Below are positions 35,260-47,800 of a stretch of DNA of 64,000 nucleotides, one piece after another (position 1 is the first letter of the stretch; each line of letters begins with the position of its first letter). The notes under the pieces were generated by a model. The model saw only the letters and a list, made by a program, of their open reading frames with translations. It was not told where the DNA came from and searched no databases. Made by a program: the position numbers and the translations under genes. The DNA comes from Heterobasidion occidentale (lineage: Eukaryota; Basidiomycota; Agaricomycetes; Russulales; Bondarzewiaceae): positions 1,178,001-1,242,000 of the forward strand of contig JBCAQO010000012.1 of assembly GCA_039111635.1 (NCBI GenBank), in the 5' to 3' direction.

Positions 35260-37016
35260 GACGCGGTGGGGCGGGGTGGGTGGAGTGAGGGAAGGTGAGG
35301 GGAAGGGAGAGGGGAAAGGGAGGTGGAGGTGAAGCCGGGGTGGGTTGGGTAAAAGGTTGTTTGTGGGGGAGGTCGGTGATGTGGTGGTGCGGGTGGGTGG
35401 GGTAGGGGTGCGAGCACGCCGCGGTGCAGAGCAGGGAGCAGGGAATAGGGAATAGGGAACAAGAGAGACGGAGGAAAAGGAGAAAGGCAGGCTCGGTGGT
35501 CGGGCCCCCCACATCACACGCCGCGCCGCGCCTCGTCTGTGCGCGCCCCGCCGCAAATCGGCCGCGCGCGCCCGCTCGTCCAGCGTCCACCGGTCGCGCG
35601 GTCGTGTCGTGCGGGAACAGAGCACGCAGGGGCTCGGACGCGTCTCGCGTCTGGCTTTCTGGCGCGCATCCGGAAGCTCAGCTCGGTCTCAGGCGTATAG
35701 GCCAGGATCCCCTGCGCGTGCCCTGCCTACGGCCGCGACCGCGATCGCTGGCAGCGCTGCCGCCCGTCCCGTACGCGCGCGCCGCGCTCGCGAACTCGCT
35801 CCCGGCGGCGAGCACGAGCACGAGCACGTCACACGCGGTCTTGTGCGCGAGTTTCGTGCGGGCGGGATGTTATTGTTTTTGGCACTTTTTTTTTTACTAT
35901 CTACGTCGGTTGCACAGTTGCGCTACGTTTACGCATACGCCTACGCCTACGCTACATACCTACCATCCTAGTTTTCCGGTGCTTTATTTCTTTTTCGTGT
36001 TTCTTGACTTGGCTTGGCTTGCCTGCTTGCTTGTTTGATCTTTTTTTGTCGATGATGGGTTGAATCATGACTTCATGACCAGGGCTCGGGGTTCGGGTGC
36101 GATGACGACGATGGAGTAATATCTGCGATGGCCTGCGTCGTACATTGGCGTCGCCGTGATGCGTGCGTGGGCAATGTCCCTCAACACTTGCGCTCACGCG
36201 TCGATCTCTCTCTCCTGGACGCGACGGCGACGAGCTCGTTGAAACGCAAGACACCGTTCTGCGGACACTCGTCAAATCGCGGCAGGTCGTAGCTGGTCGC
36301 AGTGCCTGCGCGCGGTCTCAGCTCGCTGGCGGAGTGGTGCGGCTGGTCCTCTTCTCGCGGCTGCGCATGGTGAAATGCGGCTCAGGGGGGCGGCCAATCC
36401 GGTCGCTTGTTCGATGCTCGTGCGTATGTGCGACTGGGCATCTCGGACTCGTGCTTTGGGGTGATCGCAGCAAGGGGGTCCAACGAATCGACTGTGTCTG
36501 TCGGGTCTCAGATCTCGGTGCGGGGCGATCTGTGCGTCGAGTCGATCCGGGCTGCTGGCAGGACTTTGCGACGTGCAGCGGCCAGGCAGCCAGCCGTCGC
36601 TTTTGGTGTACGGACGAGCGCGTGACGGGAGCGCACCCCTGGCTCTCGAAGCTCCAAGTCATCTGAAGAGACGAAAGGCAATTCTCCGCAGTGATGAGCT
36701 CATGTAGGCATGGCATTCAGAACTCCCCCTCCGGTCGTCCACTCGTGAACGAGCGCGTCGCGCGACTCCACGATGCTGCGCGCACAACCGTCTCCCCCGC
36801 CCTGGGCTGCGAAGACACCGCGCCCCAATCCCCATCCCCGAGTATAAAACCACACCCTCCACCGTGCCCATCCTCCATCCGCTCTTCGTTCCCCTCGGCC
36901 TTTGATAGGTCGCTTATTTCTCTTTTCCTCCCTCTTTCGTCCTTTTCTTGCACGTCGTCTTCTTCCAACGCTACTTTTCTACCTTTCTGTTCCTGTTCCT
37001 CTGTTCGCGAGACGCC
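35260..37016. other. Intergenic region, no gene recognised
   Basis: Holds the 3' end of the UBL3-like gene and the promoter of the proline-rich gene. No supported gene. The segment 36700-36730 (tgtaggcatggcatt) recurs at 40580, upstream of the paralogue. Confidence 0.5.
36843..36849 (+). promoter_or_regulatory. TATA box of proline-rich gene 1
   Basis: TATAAAA, 174 bases before the ATG, followed by a C/T-rich leader. The paralogue has TATATAA at a similar distance. Confidence 0.6.
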
Positions 37017-38081
37017 ATGTTCGCACTGACGCGGTTCGTCGCCCTCGCCTGTCTGCTCTCCGCGGCAGGCCTCGCGAGCGCCGCCCCGGCTCCAACAGAG
37101 CTCATGCTCGCGAGCCGCGGGCTCACCCCAGACGCGCTCTCCATCTTCACGCGCGACCTCGCCGCGTCGCTCGCGAGCGCAGCGGTCAACGTCGCCCGCG
37201 AGGACGACGAGGCTTTGTACATCAGAGAGGGTGCGCACCGAATTCTGCTCTGCGAGCCACCACATGCTCACGGTCCTTGAAAAACAGCGGCGCCCCCGCC
37301 CCCTCCTCGTCCCCAAGCACGTCCCCCCGCCCAGGCTCGTCCCCCCGCCCAGGCTCGTCCCCCCGCAGGCGGCCCCCGGCCCCGCGACGCAGCCCCTCCA
37401 CCGCCGCCGCCGCCCCCACCGCAGTCTCCTCCACCTCCTCCCGGCCCTCATCCCCGCGACGCCGCGCCGCCGCGCCCTCCCCGCCCCCAGGCTCCGGCTC
37501 CGGCTCGCCCTGCCCAAGCCCGTCCGGCTGCACAAGCTCGCCCTGCTCCCGCCGGCGGCCCTCGGCCTCGCGATGCGGCCCCTCCCCTCCCCCTCCTGCC
37601 CCTAAATCCCCACCCCCGCCGCCCGGCCCGTCCCCACCCCGCGACGCCGCGCCCCCTCCTCCGCCCCGCCCCAGGCTCAGGCTCAGGCTCGTCCGGCTCC
37701 AGCGCAGGCTCAGGCTCAGGCTCAAGCCCGCCCCGCTGCTCAGGCCCGTCCAGCTGCACAGGCTCGTCCTCCCGCAGGCGGCCCTCGGCCCCGCGATGCC
37801 GCGCCGCCCCCTCCCCCTCCCCCGCCTAGCTCGCTCCCGCCTCCTCCCGCTCCCCACCCCCGCGACGCCGCGCCCCCGCCCCCGCCGCGCCCGCAAGCGG
37901 CTCGCCCACCCGCCCAGGCGCGTCCTCCCCCGCGGGCGGACCCGCCCCCGCGACGCCGCGCGCCTGCTCCCCCGCCCCGCCCGCGCCCGCGCCCCCGGCG
38001 CCGCCGCTCCCTCCCCACGCGCGGGGCGACGAGCAGACGCTGTACGTCCGGAGGACCTACGTCGAGGACTATTACTACTGA
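37017..38081 (+). CDS. Secreted proline-rich repeat protein 1
   Basis: Exon 1 (37017-37230) encodes a signal peptide (MFALTRFVALACLLSAAGLA) and a short globular part ending VNVAREDDEALYIRE. An intron (37231-37287) at the same place as in the paralogue leads to a Pro/Ala/Gln/Arg-rich repeat region with PRPRDAAPPPPPP and PHPRDAAPP blocks and QAQAQARPA blocks. The tail TLYVRRTYVEDYYY ends in TGA at 38079-38081. The repeat blocks are recognisable throughout but occupy frame 0 at first, frame 1 over about 37620-37960, and frame 0 again at the tail. Frame 0 alone hits a TAG near 37829. The gene therefore carries compensating C-run indels, real or artefactual. Likely a cell-wall or extracellular structural protein; function unknown. 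Confidence 0.65.
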
Positions 38082-38529
38082 AGTTGAGTGCGCCGACGCG
38101 GTCGGTGTCTTTCGGCTTGGTATCGTTTGGCTTAGAGCTGGGATGGGGTGCGGAGGAGATGAAGCTCGGAATGAGGGGGTGCGTAGGACGGTGGTGTATG
38201 AATAGGACAGTTGGTAGCGTCGCTGGCTCCACAGGCGAACGTAGTAGTAGTACGACGTCAATGGAGAAATTCTTTGAGCGGTCAACATCAGAGTTTTTAC
38301 GGCCCCCACTGGGAATCAGCTGTCGTCGCGGCATCGTTGTCTCTCAATATTCACGAAAATATCTCCACGGAGCGTAGTGCCGTACTGTCGCATACTACTG
38401 TTAACAGAAGACGATTGTTCTGTTCTAAGGCCTGCTAAGGACCTAGGAAAGTGCCCACTTCGTAGGCGCGACCTTGACCTTAGGAGATATTCTGATGCAT
38501 GATGTTCACGCTAGCGCACGTATATTGCG

Positions 38530-39780
38530 TATATGTCAAACAAATCCCCTCGGAGACGCTGCTGGTGAGCGCGCGACGGGTCGACTCCCTCGACGTCGTC
38601 TGGCTCTCCCCCGCGCCTCAGTCCGCCCACAGCCTGACCCCACAGTCTGCTTGAGTATGTCCGCGTCGCTACCGAAGCAGGACTCAAAGAGCGGGCGACC
38701 CGCGCGCATCGAAGATCGCGCATCCCAGCGCCCACACGTCCACCTCCAAGCCCGCGCATGCCTCGAAGCGTGCCTCCGGCGAAACGTAGTTGAACACGGT
38801 AGCGGGATTGTAGCCCCAGGACGGAGACGCGACGGCGTACGACTGGCCAAAATCGCCGAGAATGACGCTCTCTTGGAGAAAGGATGCATCCGTCAGGATG
38901 GAATTATCTATGGGCGCGACGAGCTCGGCTGGCACGCTGGGAGGGCGGGGAGTACCGTCGCGAGTTCTGACCTCCTCTATCTCGGGCTCGCCCAAACTAG
39001 CGTACAAGTCCGCATCTGACCATTTGAGGACGTGAGGCGAAGGGGCGAACAAGATGTTCGATGTGGTGATATCTGCAAGTCATTCTCCGTCACTGGGTGC
39101 CACTGAGAGCCTGAGACTGGAAGCTTGTCTCTTACCCCCATGAACAACACCTGCACAGTGCATGTAATGTACTGCCGTCGCGGTCTGTTTCGCTGCCTTG
39201 CGTGCCAAGTCCGCACGCAACCGCCGGCTCCCGATTGTTCCTCCTGGACAGTCCGACGAGCGCTAGCAAATGGAAAGACAATGAACAAGCGAGGTCCATT
39301 CCGACCTTGGTCGACGAAATGGTCATCAACGGTCTGGACATGAACAGAAGGAGGAAGGGCTGCTCGTCGCTCGAAGCATTTCGGGAACGACCAGCGCGGG
39401 GATCTCGCTCGTGCGTGCGGACGAAGCGTCGGCACGCATGACCTTGAGAGTAACGAGTCGTCCCGGCCCTTCTTGGTCGCGTGCGAGCCAGACGGTAGAC
39501 GAGCCTCATAGCCTAGCTTATGCACCACCCTGTAGCGCTTTTGGGCAAAGCAGTCCCCAATGGACACGGGATGGAACCCGCCGAGCTGGTAGTCCTCGAC
39601 GTCTTCGATGCCTTCTAGTTGAGACGGGAGGAAACGACGAGGTATCGTCGTCGTAGAGGGGACATGCCGAGTTCGAGTGAGAGAATGGAGTGAAGGCTGT
39701 AGCGACCTTGCACCGATTCGCAGGGTCAGCATATGTGGCAGACGACGGTGAAAAGTTCGATCCGTGAAGATCTCTGGCAC
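38530..39780 (-). pseudogene. SRPK-like serine/threonine kinase, disrupted
   Basis: The minus strand encodes, in order, the SRPK-type N-terminal motif EGIEDVEDYQLGGFHPVSIG, RYRVVHKLGY, then STVWLARDQEGPGRLVTLKV (ATP-binding Lys), VHVQTVDDHFVDQGRNG, RRLRADLARKAAKQTATAVH, MHCAGVVHG-DITTSNILF (catalytic loop, split by an intron at about 39078-39134), VILGDFGQSY (DFG), YVSPEARFEA and VDVWALGCAIFD. At least four changes of frame separate these blocks: after KLGY, before SVHVQ, before the RADL helix, and after GSPAL. The C-lobe then falls apart. All catalytic motifs are present, so the break-up is recent or due to base errors. It lies between the two proline-rich genes on the opposite strand. Confidence 0.7.
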
Positions 39781-40736
39781 TTCTCCGGCCGGCCGCCACC
39801 ACTACTGTAGTCTCCCGAAGGCAGCAACGTTGACGATCCTCCTCAACCTCCGACGTGGTCTTCGGATATCCATAGCCACCACCTCCAAGCTCGCATGTTT
39901 CCCTCTGCTTGAGTGTTGATTACTGCGCTATAGCGCCCCAAACAAGAAACCTCCAGAGACTCGACTATCTCATTTATGAGTCATGACGCTCAGATCTCAG
40001 AGGCTCCGTATTCCTCAGGATGATCAAAGAACGCCTTATCCTAGGAAACAACCCGAAACAACTGTCTTTCCAGCGCTGTAGCACGCTGTAGCATTCTTGG
40101 ACGGGATTCTCGATGTTACGGCTCCCCGTACCGGGTCGTATGGGCGCTCAAGCTTCGCGAGTCAATCCACTATGGTAACATTGTCACGACGCTGCGGCTC
40201 GAGGTGTGGAGATCAGAAGAAGTCAGAAAGCTTGCAGGTACGTTATCGCAAATCCGATTATCGTTCTGAGCTGGCATCTGGCTCCGTCGCTAGCTGCTAC
40301 AGCGCTGAGCCCTTCTCTTGCTGCGCGAGGTGAAATTGTAGGTAAACGTTCACAATCAGCTCTCGTCGAATACGCTCTTGAGTCAAACGTAGTATCTCAC
40401 AAGCCCTCTCCGTCAAGTCTCTATCCTGTGTTGTCCACACGCTTTCCTGTCTCAGAAAATCCGACAAACCCATTTTTCTGACTGAATGACTTGCTGGTCT
40501 GAGTCTCATAACGATTCTCGTGGCTACTCTCGTCTACTGCACGAAATGGAAACAACGCCGCAGTCAGTAATGCATGTAGGTACTTGTAGGCATGGCATCA
40601 AGAATGCTACTTTTTGGGCCTGGATTGCCACTACCGACATGCACATTGCGCTGCACCGCACCGATGCTGCGCCAACTACGGTATCTCTTCCTGCTGCGAG
40701 GATGCCAGTGTCCTACTTCATCGGTAGGCTCAGAGG
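39781..40736. other. Intergenic region upstream of proline-rich gene 2
   Basis: No gene recognised. Contains the promoter segment shared with 36690-36850. Confidence 0.5.
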
Positions 40737-40743
40737 TATATAA
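40737..40743 (+). promoter_or_regulatory. TATA box of proline-rich gene 2
   Basis: TATATAA, 156 bases before the ATG. Confidence 0.6.
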
Positions 40744-40892
40744 CACCAAAGCGTGCACCGACCGTCTCTCCATCACCGCTTTGTCCTTTCTTTCTACTAT
40801 TCAGCCTTCGAAAGGTTCAGCTCTTCAAGTTCATCTCTCCAGCCTTCAACTCGTATCCATATTCCCTTTGAACTAAATCTTGATATCTCATC

Positions 40893-41908
40893 ATGTTCGC
40901 GTTGACGCGATTCGTCACTCTCGCTTGTCTCCTTCAGGGGTTTGCGAACGCAGCTCCTCCTGCCCTCGACTATTCTCTCTCTCGGCGTAATTTCGCCCTT
41001 GACGGCAAAGTGGCCTATGCTCGGGACATCGCCTCGACTTATGTCGAGAGCGCCAATGTTGCCCGCGAGGACTTCGGGGCCGATGGCTCTCTCATCATGA
41101 GGGGTGAATATCCTCCTTTGCGTTTTTGCATATTCATACTCAAATATGCATCGATAGGCCCTCCTCCTCTTCCGCCTTCTCCTACACCTGTACCACCGCC
41201 AGCTCCAGCTCCCCATCCTCGTGATGCGGCGCCTCCCCCACCCCCGCCTTCTCCTTCTCTGCCTCCACCGGCTCCTGTTCCTCACCCTCGTGACGCGGCA
41301 CCGCCTCCTCCCCCGCCTTCGCCTTCGCCCCCGCCTCCCCCGGACCACCGTCCCCGCGAGGCGGCGGCGCCTGTACCACCCCCGCCTTCGCCTTCGCCTG
41401 TACCACCGCCGGCTCCAGTTCCCCACCCTCGTGATGCAGCACCTCCCCCGCCCCCACCGTCCCCTTCCCCTCCGCCACCCCCGGCCCCAGCTCCCATCCT
41501 CGTGACGCGGCGCCGCCCCCACCGCCGCCCTCGCCCTCGCCCCCGCCACCTCCGGCCCCCACATCCTCGTGATGCAGTGCCGCCTCCCCCACCTTCGCCC
41601 ACGCCCCCGCCCCCGCCGGCGGCTCCAGTCTCCCATGCTCGAGACGCGGTGCCTCCGCCTCCCCCGCCTTCGCCTTCGCCCCCGCCTCCCCCAGGTCATC
41701 TTCCCCGTAACGCAGCGCCTCCCCCGCTCCCTCCCTCGCCCACTCCCCTTCCGCCTCCGCCGGCTCCCCATCCCCGTGATGCGGCGGCGCCTCCTCCCCC
41801 GCCCTCTCCTTCCCCTCCTCCGCCGCCCCCGCCCCCGCTCCTCACCCGAAGCGCGACCTCTCCTTCTACATCCGCAAGTCTTATTTGAACCGCATGGGCC
41901 TCGACTAA
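40893..41908 (+). CDS. Secreted proline-rich repeat protein 2
   Basis: Exon 1 (40893-41103) gives a signal peptide (MFALTRFVTLACLLQGFANA) and a short domain ending VESANVAREDFGADGSLIMR. The intron is 41104-41157. Exon 2 is almost wholly repeats of about 20 residues, with the unit HPRDAAPPPPPPSPSPPPP-AP repeated about eight to nine times with variation. The gene ends, in the frame of the TAA at 41906-41908, with HPKRDLSFYIRKSYLNRMGL-D, which parallels the tail of gene 1. Two C-run differences make one repeat unit (about 41495-41570) read out of frame and then back in, and a further shift is needed near 41820-41850 to reach the conserved tail. Otherwise the frame closes at 41886-41888. A tandem paralogue of 37017-38081. 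Confidence 0.65.
41158..41850 (+). repeat. Proline-rich coding tandem repeats
   Basis: Imperfect units of roughly 60-75 bases carrying the word ccccaccctcgtgatgcggc or close variants, translated as HPRDAA followed by Pro/Ser runs. Confidence 0.8.
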
Positions 41909-44885
41909 TCCACGAACGCGACGACGAGATTCGAGATCAGTGAACGAAAGCGCGATGCCCGCGCGCATGCGCTTATAGCCAAGGATGTTCGAATGTCAGT
42001 ATATAGATATCTCTCTTTCTCCCAGGTTTTCGATCGAATGTACGGATTTACTATAGGTTGGTGTAGAGTTACTTGTCAGTCGCTGGAAACGCGGCTCGGG
42101 TCTGTCGGTACAATATATCGTTGTATAGTGTTTTTTTGTAGGCCTCGAGCCTTGAGCTTGATCTCGGCCACGCGCAGCGGCGCAAGTACATACCTCGCTC
42201 GGCACGCGTGGACCAAAGCCTCCTCATGTTTCTCCCGCGGCACGGCGCGTTGCAGCGCGCGCGGCGGCACGTCCACATCCTATACCCACCCGCACTCCAC
42301 CCTGGCGCCTCCAGGCGCACGTCCGCCCTAAAAATCGCCCTCCGTGCTTATCCAACACGTTGAAAACGTCTAGTGGTGCCAGTCGTTGGAGTGTCGTTGG
42401 GCATATCTCGCTCTGCGATTGGTTAGTTGGTCGAGGGCCGACGTGCAGGGGGTAGCAGCGCGGGGCTCCGTCTTTCCCCGCACTCCATGAACTCGTCTTG
42501 TCTGGCCCCTCGTCTTCTTCCGCTTTGTCTTCATCCCCCTCCTTCTCTCGCCGTCATCTGCGCTGGCCCCCGCTCGTTCGTTGTATCGCCGAGACCATGA
42601 GTATCTCACGGTGAACTGCCACGGGCTGGGTCTCTCTCGCGTGGACTCTGACAGCTGGCTCTAGCAGGACGTGCTCTACGCAGCGCAGCCCGCTCTTCGA
42701 GTCGTACTGCAGGCCAAGCCCTGCACGATGCTCTCCAGTGCACTAATTCTCCGAGGAAAGCCATCGCAGACACCGTGTCCTCACTCTCCCCCCAACTACT
42801 ACCCGCTAACACATGCATGCACTACTGGACTGCAGAGCGCGCACGACATGTCGGGTTTGTCTTTGCTGGCCTCAATACGTATGTCGTGGCACCGCTCAAG
42901 AGGCCCCTCGTCAGGTTTCTGCGCAATGCCAACCACGACGTCGCCCGACTTCCACTCTCTCGCTGCTTAGCTTGCCCCCCACGGCCATGCACACACAAAC
43001 AGGTGCCCCTTGTCCGACTCACACGACCGGCCACCCAGTTCAACACACGTGCTCCGCGATCGACTCGACCAGCTGCCCAAGCGCTCATATCTGCTTGCCT
43101 AGCGCCGCGCGGTATACTTGGGTTCTCGACATCCTCGCAAGCACGTGTACAGCACCGCGACACGCCCAAGGAGATGCGCTCGTCGTGGATGACAAGCCTG
43201 CGTTCCGCCGGCGCGCTGCCTGCAGGGTCGCCTCAGGCTCTCTGGACGCCGCAAACCCGACCGACGATGTCCACGTCACTCATTGACCCCTGGATGGCCG
43301 GGTCGAGGGTCGATGTTACGGCATCCGAGGATGCTGATGAAGCGCTCTTGTCGGTCCGTTATGCCATCAAGGCTCTCACCGTGTTCGTGGACGATGAGGC
43401 GCGCACAAGCCAGGGCACCGACATGCGTCTGCCTGCCAACGGCCAATGGGCTGCAATGACCAATGGGGAATCCCGTCAAGCCGCCGTCATCCAGCAGTCG
43501 ACACATATAAGCAAACGGTAAGTGGCCCAAGGCCCCACATACGTATTTGACCATGCATGCCAGGTGGTCTAGTCTCTGCGTGTGCGACGCGCTGGTTCCC
43601 AAGCCCCTTGGGGTGCCTGTTTGGGGATTCGTGTTTTGTCTGGGGCGGAATGGTGGCCCGCTTGAGAGCTTGAGAGTGGATTTCTGAGGCACGCGCGCAC
43701 TACGCCGACGCGGTTTGAAGCAAAGAGGTGCGTGTTGAGAGCCGGCAGTAGAGTGCGAAGAGACACTTTCGCGGAGGGGCGGATGATGCGTGTGTTCGTT
43801 TCGGGCCCGAGGGGCGTAGCGCCGTGGTGATGCCATTCCCAGCTGCCTAGTACGCCAGGCGGCTGGAATGCTCGCTCGTAACTGGCCTCGTCCAATGGCG
43901 CTTCGTGAGCGAGCAGGATAGGACCTGATAGGACACGTCTGAGCTTCCCTGATATCTGGCGACGGAGGGCGACGGTGCCGGATCGTGATATCGCCTTGAC
44001 CTGCGTGGTGCCGCATCGCGAGCGCGAGGAACCAGATCCTCAGAATGGATGTGGATTGACACAGATCGCATCATACTACACGAGATATCGGAGAGACGTA
44101 TGCGTACGATGGCAGGCGACGCTGCCTGATGTCACCGCATTACGGCCTGTGTTGCAGCCTTACGCAAATAGCTGAGGCTTGGAGCGGGGGCGCTCAGACC
44201 CAAGGCCCAAGGGGGTAGCGCGCCCCGCGAAGACAGGATCATCACTTGAAAGTTGAAGGAAAATTGGATCAGGGATTGCAGTTTAACTTAGATTGCTTAA
44301 TGGTCGGGAGATGCGCTTATGTCGCAATGTCCGATGGAGGTGGGTCCGAGTACCCCGGAATGTCTGGTGGAAACTGCGAGCGAGAGCACTTAAAAAAAAT
44401 GGGACGAGTAGCGAGAGGAAGCGAAACAAAAATGGAGCGGGGGACAGGCGCGAATTAGACAGGGACGACAGGAAAGATGGAGCCAGAAAAGACGCGAGGA
44501 GGATAATGTGGAGGATGGGGAGTGAGTATGTAGTTCCGAAGAGGGCAGGAGATGTGTCAGGACGCTGGGAGCGGAGGCTGATTCGACGATACGAGAGCCG
44601 GCTATTGCTGAGGGCGACGAGGATATGCATGAATGATTGGGATGGTACGATGGGGGCGGGGCAGACGCGCAAAGGGACGGTATGTGGCGCTACACCATCC
44701 TGCATCCAGGCCCCCGTGCGAACTTTGGGGGATAGGCAGCGTTTCCGCCTCGGCTGTCCCCACTCTAATCGTCCCCCGACAATAAATACCCTTTTCTCCT
44801 CCTCGCGTCTCTTCCCTCTCCCCACCGCTCTCCTCCCCCCTCCGCTTTCTCCTCCCCCAATTTTAGATCTTAATAGACCACGACC
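41909..44885. other. Intergenic region, no gene recognised
   Basis: About 3 kb. An open frame at 42775-43521 (248 codons) has no known motif and no splice pattern. I do not call it. The ATP-citrate lyase promoter should lie near 44650-44885, including an aataaata element at 44780-44787 and a C/T-rich leader. Confidence 0.5.
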
Positions 44886-47800
44886 ATGTCTTCCAAAGGT
44901 GCGTGCTCGTTCTTTCCTCCTCTCAACCTCGGGACGCGTGATGAGCAAGATCGACAGCGATCCGCGAGTACGATGCCAAGTTGCTCCTCGCCTACTGGCT
45001 CGAACGCGCGCCCCCAGTCGTCCCCTCCGCAAAGGTCGTCACCCCCTTCGTCTACCCCGCCCCGAAGGTAGCCCAGGTCTCCTGGGATCCCGCCACTGGC
45101 GCCATCACCCCCGACACTCAGCTCCCTAGCTGGGTCTTCACCACCAAGCTCGTCGCAAAACCAGATCAGCTCATCAAGCGGCGCGGCAAGGCCGGCCTTC
45201 TCGCCCTCAACAAGACTTGGGACGAGGCAAAGCCCTGGATCGCCGAGCGTGCGGGCAAGCCCCAAAAGGTGTGTGCGCAAACCCAGATGCGGATAGACAG
45301 ACTTTGGGGGGAGCTTGCACGGCGAGGCGCCGGTTCTAGGGCGCTGCGATTCGTGTTTTGTGACGCTCTTCTGGGGCCGTCGCGCTTCGGAGGAGGGGAA
45401 AAGTGCAAGGCGCGGCCAGATGCCGGTCTTGTGATGCTGCAATCTGAGACTGGATCACCGTCGCGTCGCACTAATCGCATCCCATCATCGCGGTCCGTGT
45501 TCTATCTTGATGGCGCGCATACATGCATTTGTTGCATTGCGTCGATGCGTCCCAAGCCCACCTCGCGTCGAGCAGGAGGTCGGTTAAGTGTGCGCGTGCC
45601 TCCCAGAAGTCAGCACGTGACCCCCTTGATCTCCTTCTCGCTCCTGCCCGTTGGCTGGCAAAGTCGGAGAGATCCAGGCTGACACGTAAATCTCGTTTTT
45701 CCCAGGTCGAGTCTGTCACAGGCACACTGAACAACTTCATCCTCGAGCCCTTCCTCCCCCATCCCTCCAACACCGAGTATTACGTCTGCATCAACTCCCA
45801 GCGTGAGGGCGACACCATCCTTTTCACCCACGAAGGTGGTGTCGACATCGGCGATGTTGACGCCAAGGCACTCAAACTCGACATCTCTGTCGGCAAGCCA
45901 TTCCCTTCGCGCGAGGAGTTCGCGTCGACCTTGCTCAAGCACGTCCCCGCTGCCAAGCAGCAGACCCTCGTGGACTTCCTCATCCGCCTTTACTCCGTCT
46001 ATGTCGACCTCCACTTCGCTTACCTCGAGATCAACCCCTTGATCTGCCTTGATGCCGTCGATGGCGGCCAGCCCACGATCCACTACCTCGATATGGCGGC
46101 CAAGCTCGACCAGACTGCTGACTCTATCTGCGGACCCAAGTGGGCTATCGCGCGAGATGTGACCGTCTATGAGACCAGCGCGCCCCAAACCACTTCCAAG
46201 GGCAAGGTCTCCGCTGACCGCGGTCCCCCGATGGTAAAAATAGCGCACACATAGCTTGCAGATCTTGATTGCTCATAAGTTACGTAGGTCTGGCCTGCAC
46301 CTTTCGGTCGTGACTTGACCAAAGAGGAGGCGTACATCCAGAAGCTCGATGCTTCCACTGGTGCTTCTCTCAAGCTGACCGTCCTTAATTCAGAGGGACG
46401 TGTCTGGACTATGGTCGCTGGTGGTGGTGCTTCGGTTGTTTACTCCGATGCTATCGCTGCCCATGGCTTTGCTCACGAGCTTGCTAACTACGGCGAGTAC
46501 TCCGGTGCACCCACTGAGGGTCAGACTTACGAGTATGCCAAGACGATTGGTAAGCGCACGCTTTGCTACGATCGAACATGAGTCTCACGCTTTCGTGCAG
46601 TCGACTTGATCACTCGCGGCAAGCCCCACCCAGAGGGCAAAATCCTCATCATTGGTGGTGGTATCGCCAACTTCACCAACGTCGCTGCGACGTTCAAGGG
46701 TATCATCCGTGCTCTCAAGGAGTACAAGACGCCTCTCGCCAACCACAAGGTCCGCATTTACGTCCGTCGTGGTGGACCCAACTACCAGGAGGGTCTCAAG
46801 GCCATGCGTCTGCTCGGCGAGTCTCTCGGCGTTCCCATCAAGGTTTATGGTCCGGAGACACACATCACCGAAATTGTTCCCCTGGCACTCGGCGTCAGGC
46901 GGGAGACAAAGTCAACTGCACCTTCCATCCCTCCCTCTTCTCCTCCTTCCCCTCCTCCTTCCAGTGGCGCTGCGGAACAGAGCGAGAACACGGTGGGCTC
47001 GATCCATGCATCTGGTGAGCGTACGCAGGCAGACGACCAGATCGTCCGATTTGAGACGGGCGCTGGTCATCAGCGTCCCTCTTTCCGCCCCTTCGATGCC
47101 ACGACGCGCTCTTTCGTGTATGGTCTTCAGCCTCGTGCGATTCAGGGCATGCTCGACTTTGACTACTCGTGTGGGCGTCAAACTCCTTCCGTCGCGGCCA
47201 TGATCTACCCCTTCGGCGGCCACCACATCCAGAAGTTTTACTGGGGCACGAAGGAGACGCTGCTGCCCGTCTACACCTCCCTCTCTGAGGCCGTCAAGAA
47301 GCACCCCGATGTCGATGTCGTCGTCAATTTTGCCTCGTCGCGTTCCGTCTATTCGAGCACGCAGGAGATCCTCGAGCTCTCGCAGATCAAAGCGATCGCC
47401 ATCATCGCTGAAGGCGTCCCCGAGCGCCACGCGCGCGAGATCCTCCACCAAGCTCAGTCGAAGGGTGTCCTGATCATCGGGCCCGCCACTGTCGGTGGTA
47501 TCAAGCCCGGCTGCTTCAAGATCGGAAACTCGGGAGGCATGATGGACAACATCATCGCGTCCAAGCTGTACCGCCCTGGCTCCGTCGGCTACGTTTCCAA
47601 GTCTGGAGGCATGTCGAACGAACTGAACAACATCCTCTCGCTGTTCACCAACGGAACGTACGAGGGTATCGCCATTGGTGGTGACCGCTACCCCGGTTCG
47701 ACCTTCATCGACCATCTCCTGCGCTACGAGCAGGATCCTGAGTGCAAGATGCTTGTCCTGCTTGGCGAGGTCGGTGGTATCGAGGAGTACCGCGTCATCG

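Noticed and set aside
36163..36666. 167-codon open frame on plus
   Set aside because: Over the same stretch other frames are similarly open; no family resemblance.
42775..43521. 248-codon open frame on plus
   Set aside because: No domain or conserved feature visible; length is not surprising for the composition.
46903..47020. Hidden intron in the ATP-citrate lyase linker
   Set aside because: The frame is open throughout, no good donor-acceptor pair of the right phase was seen, and a disordered linker is expected here.
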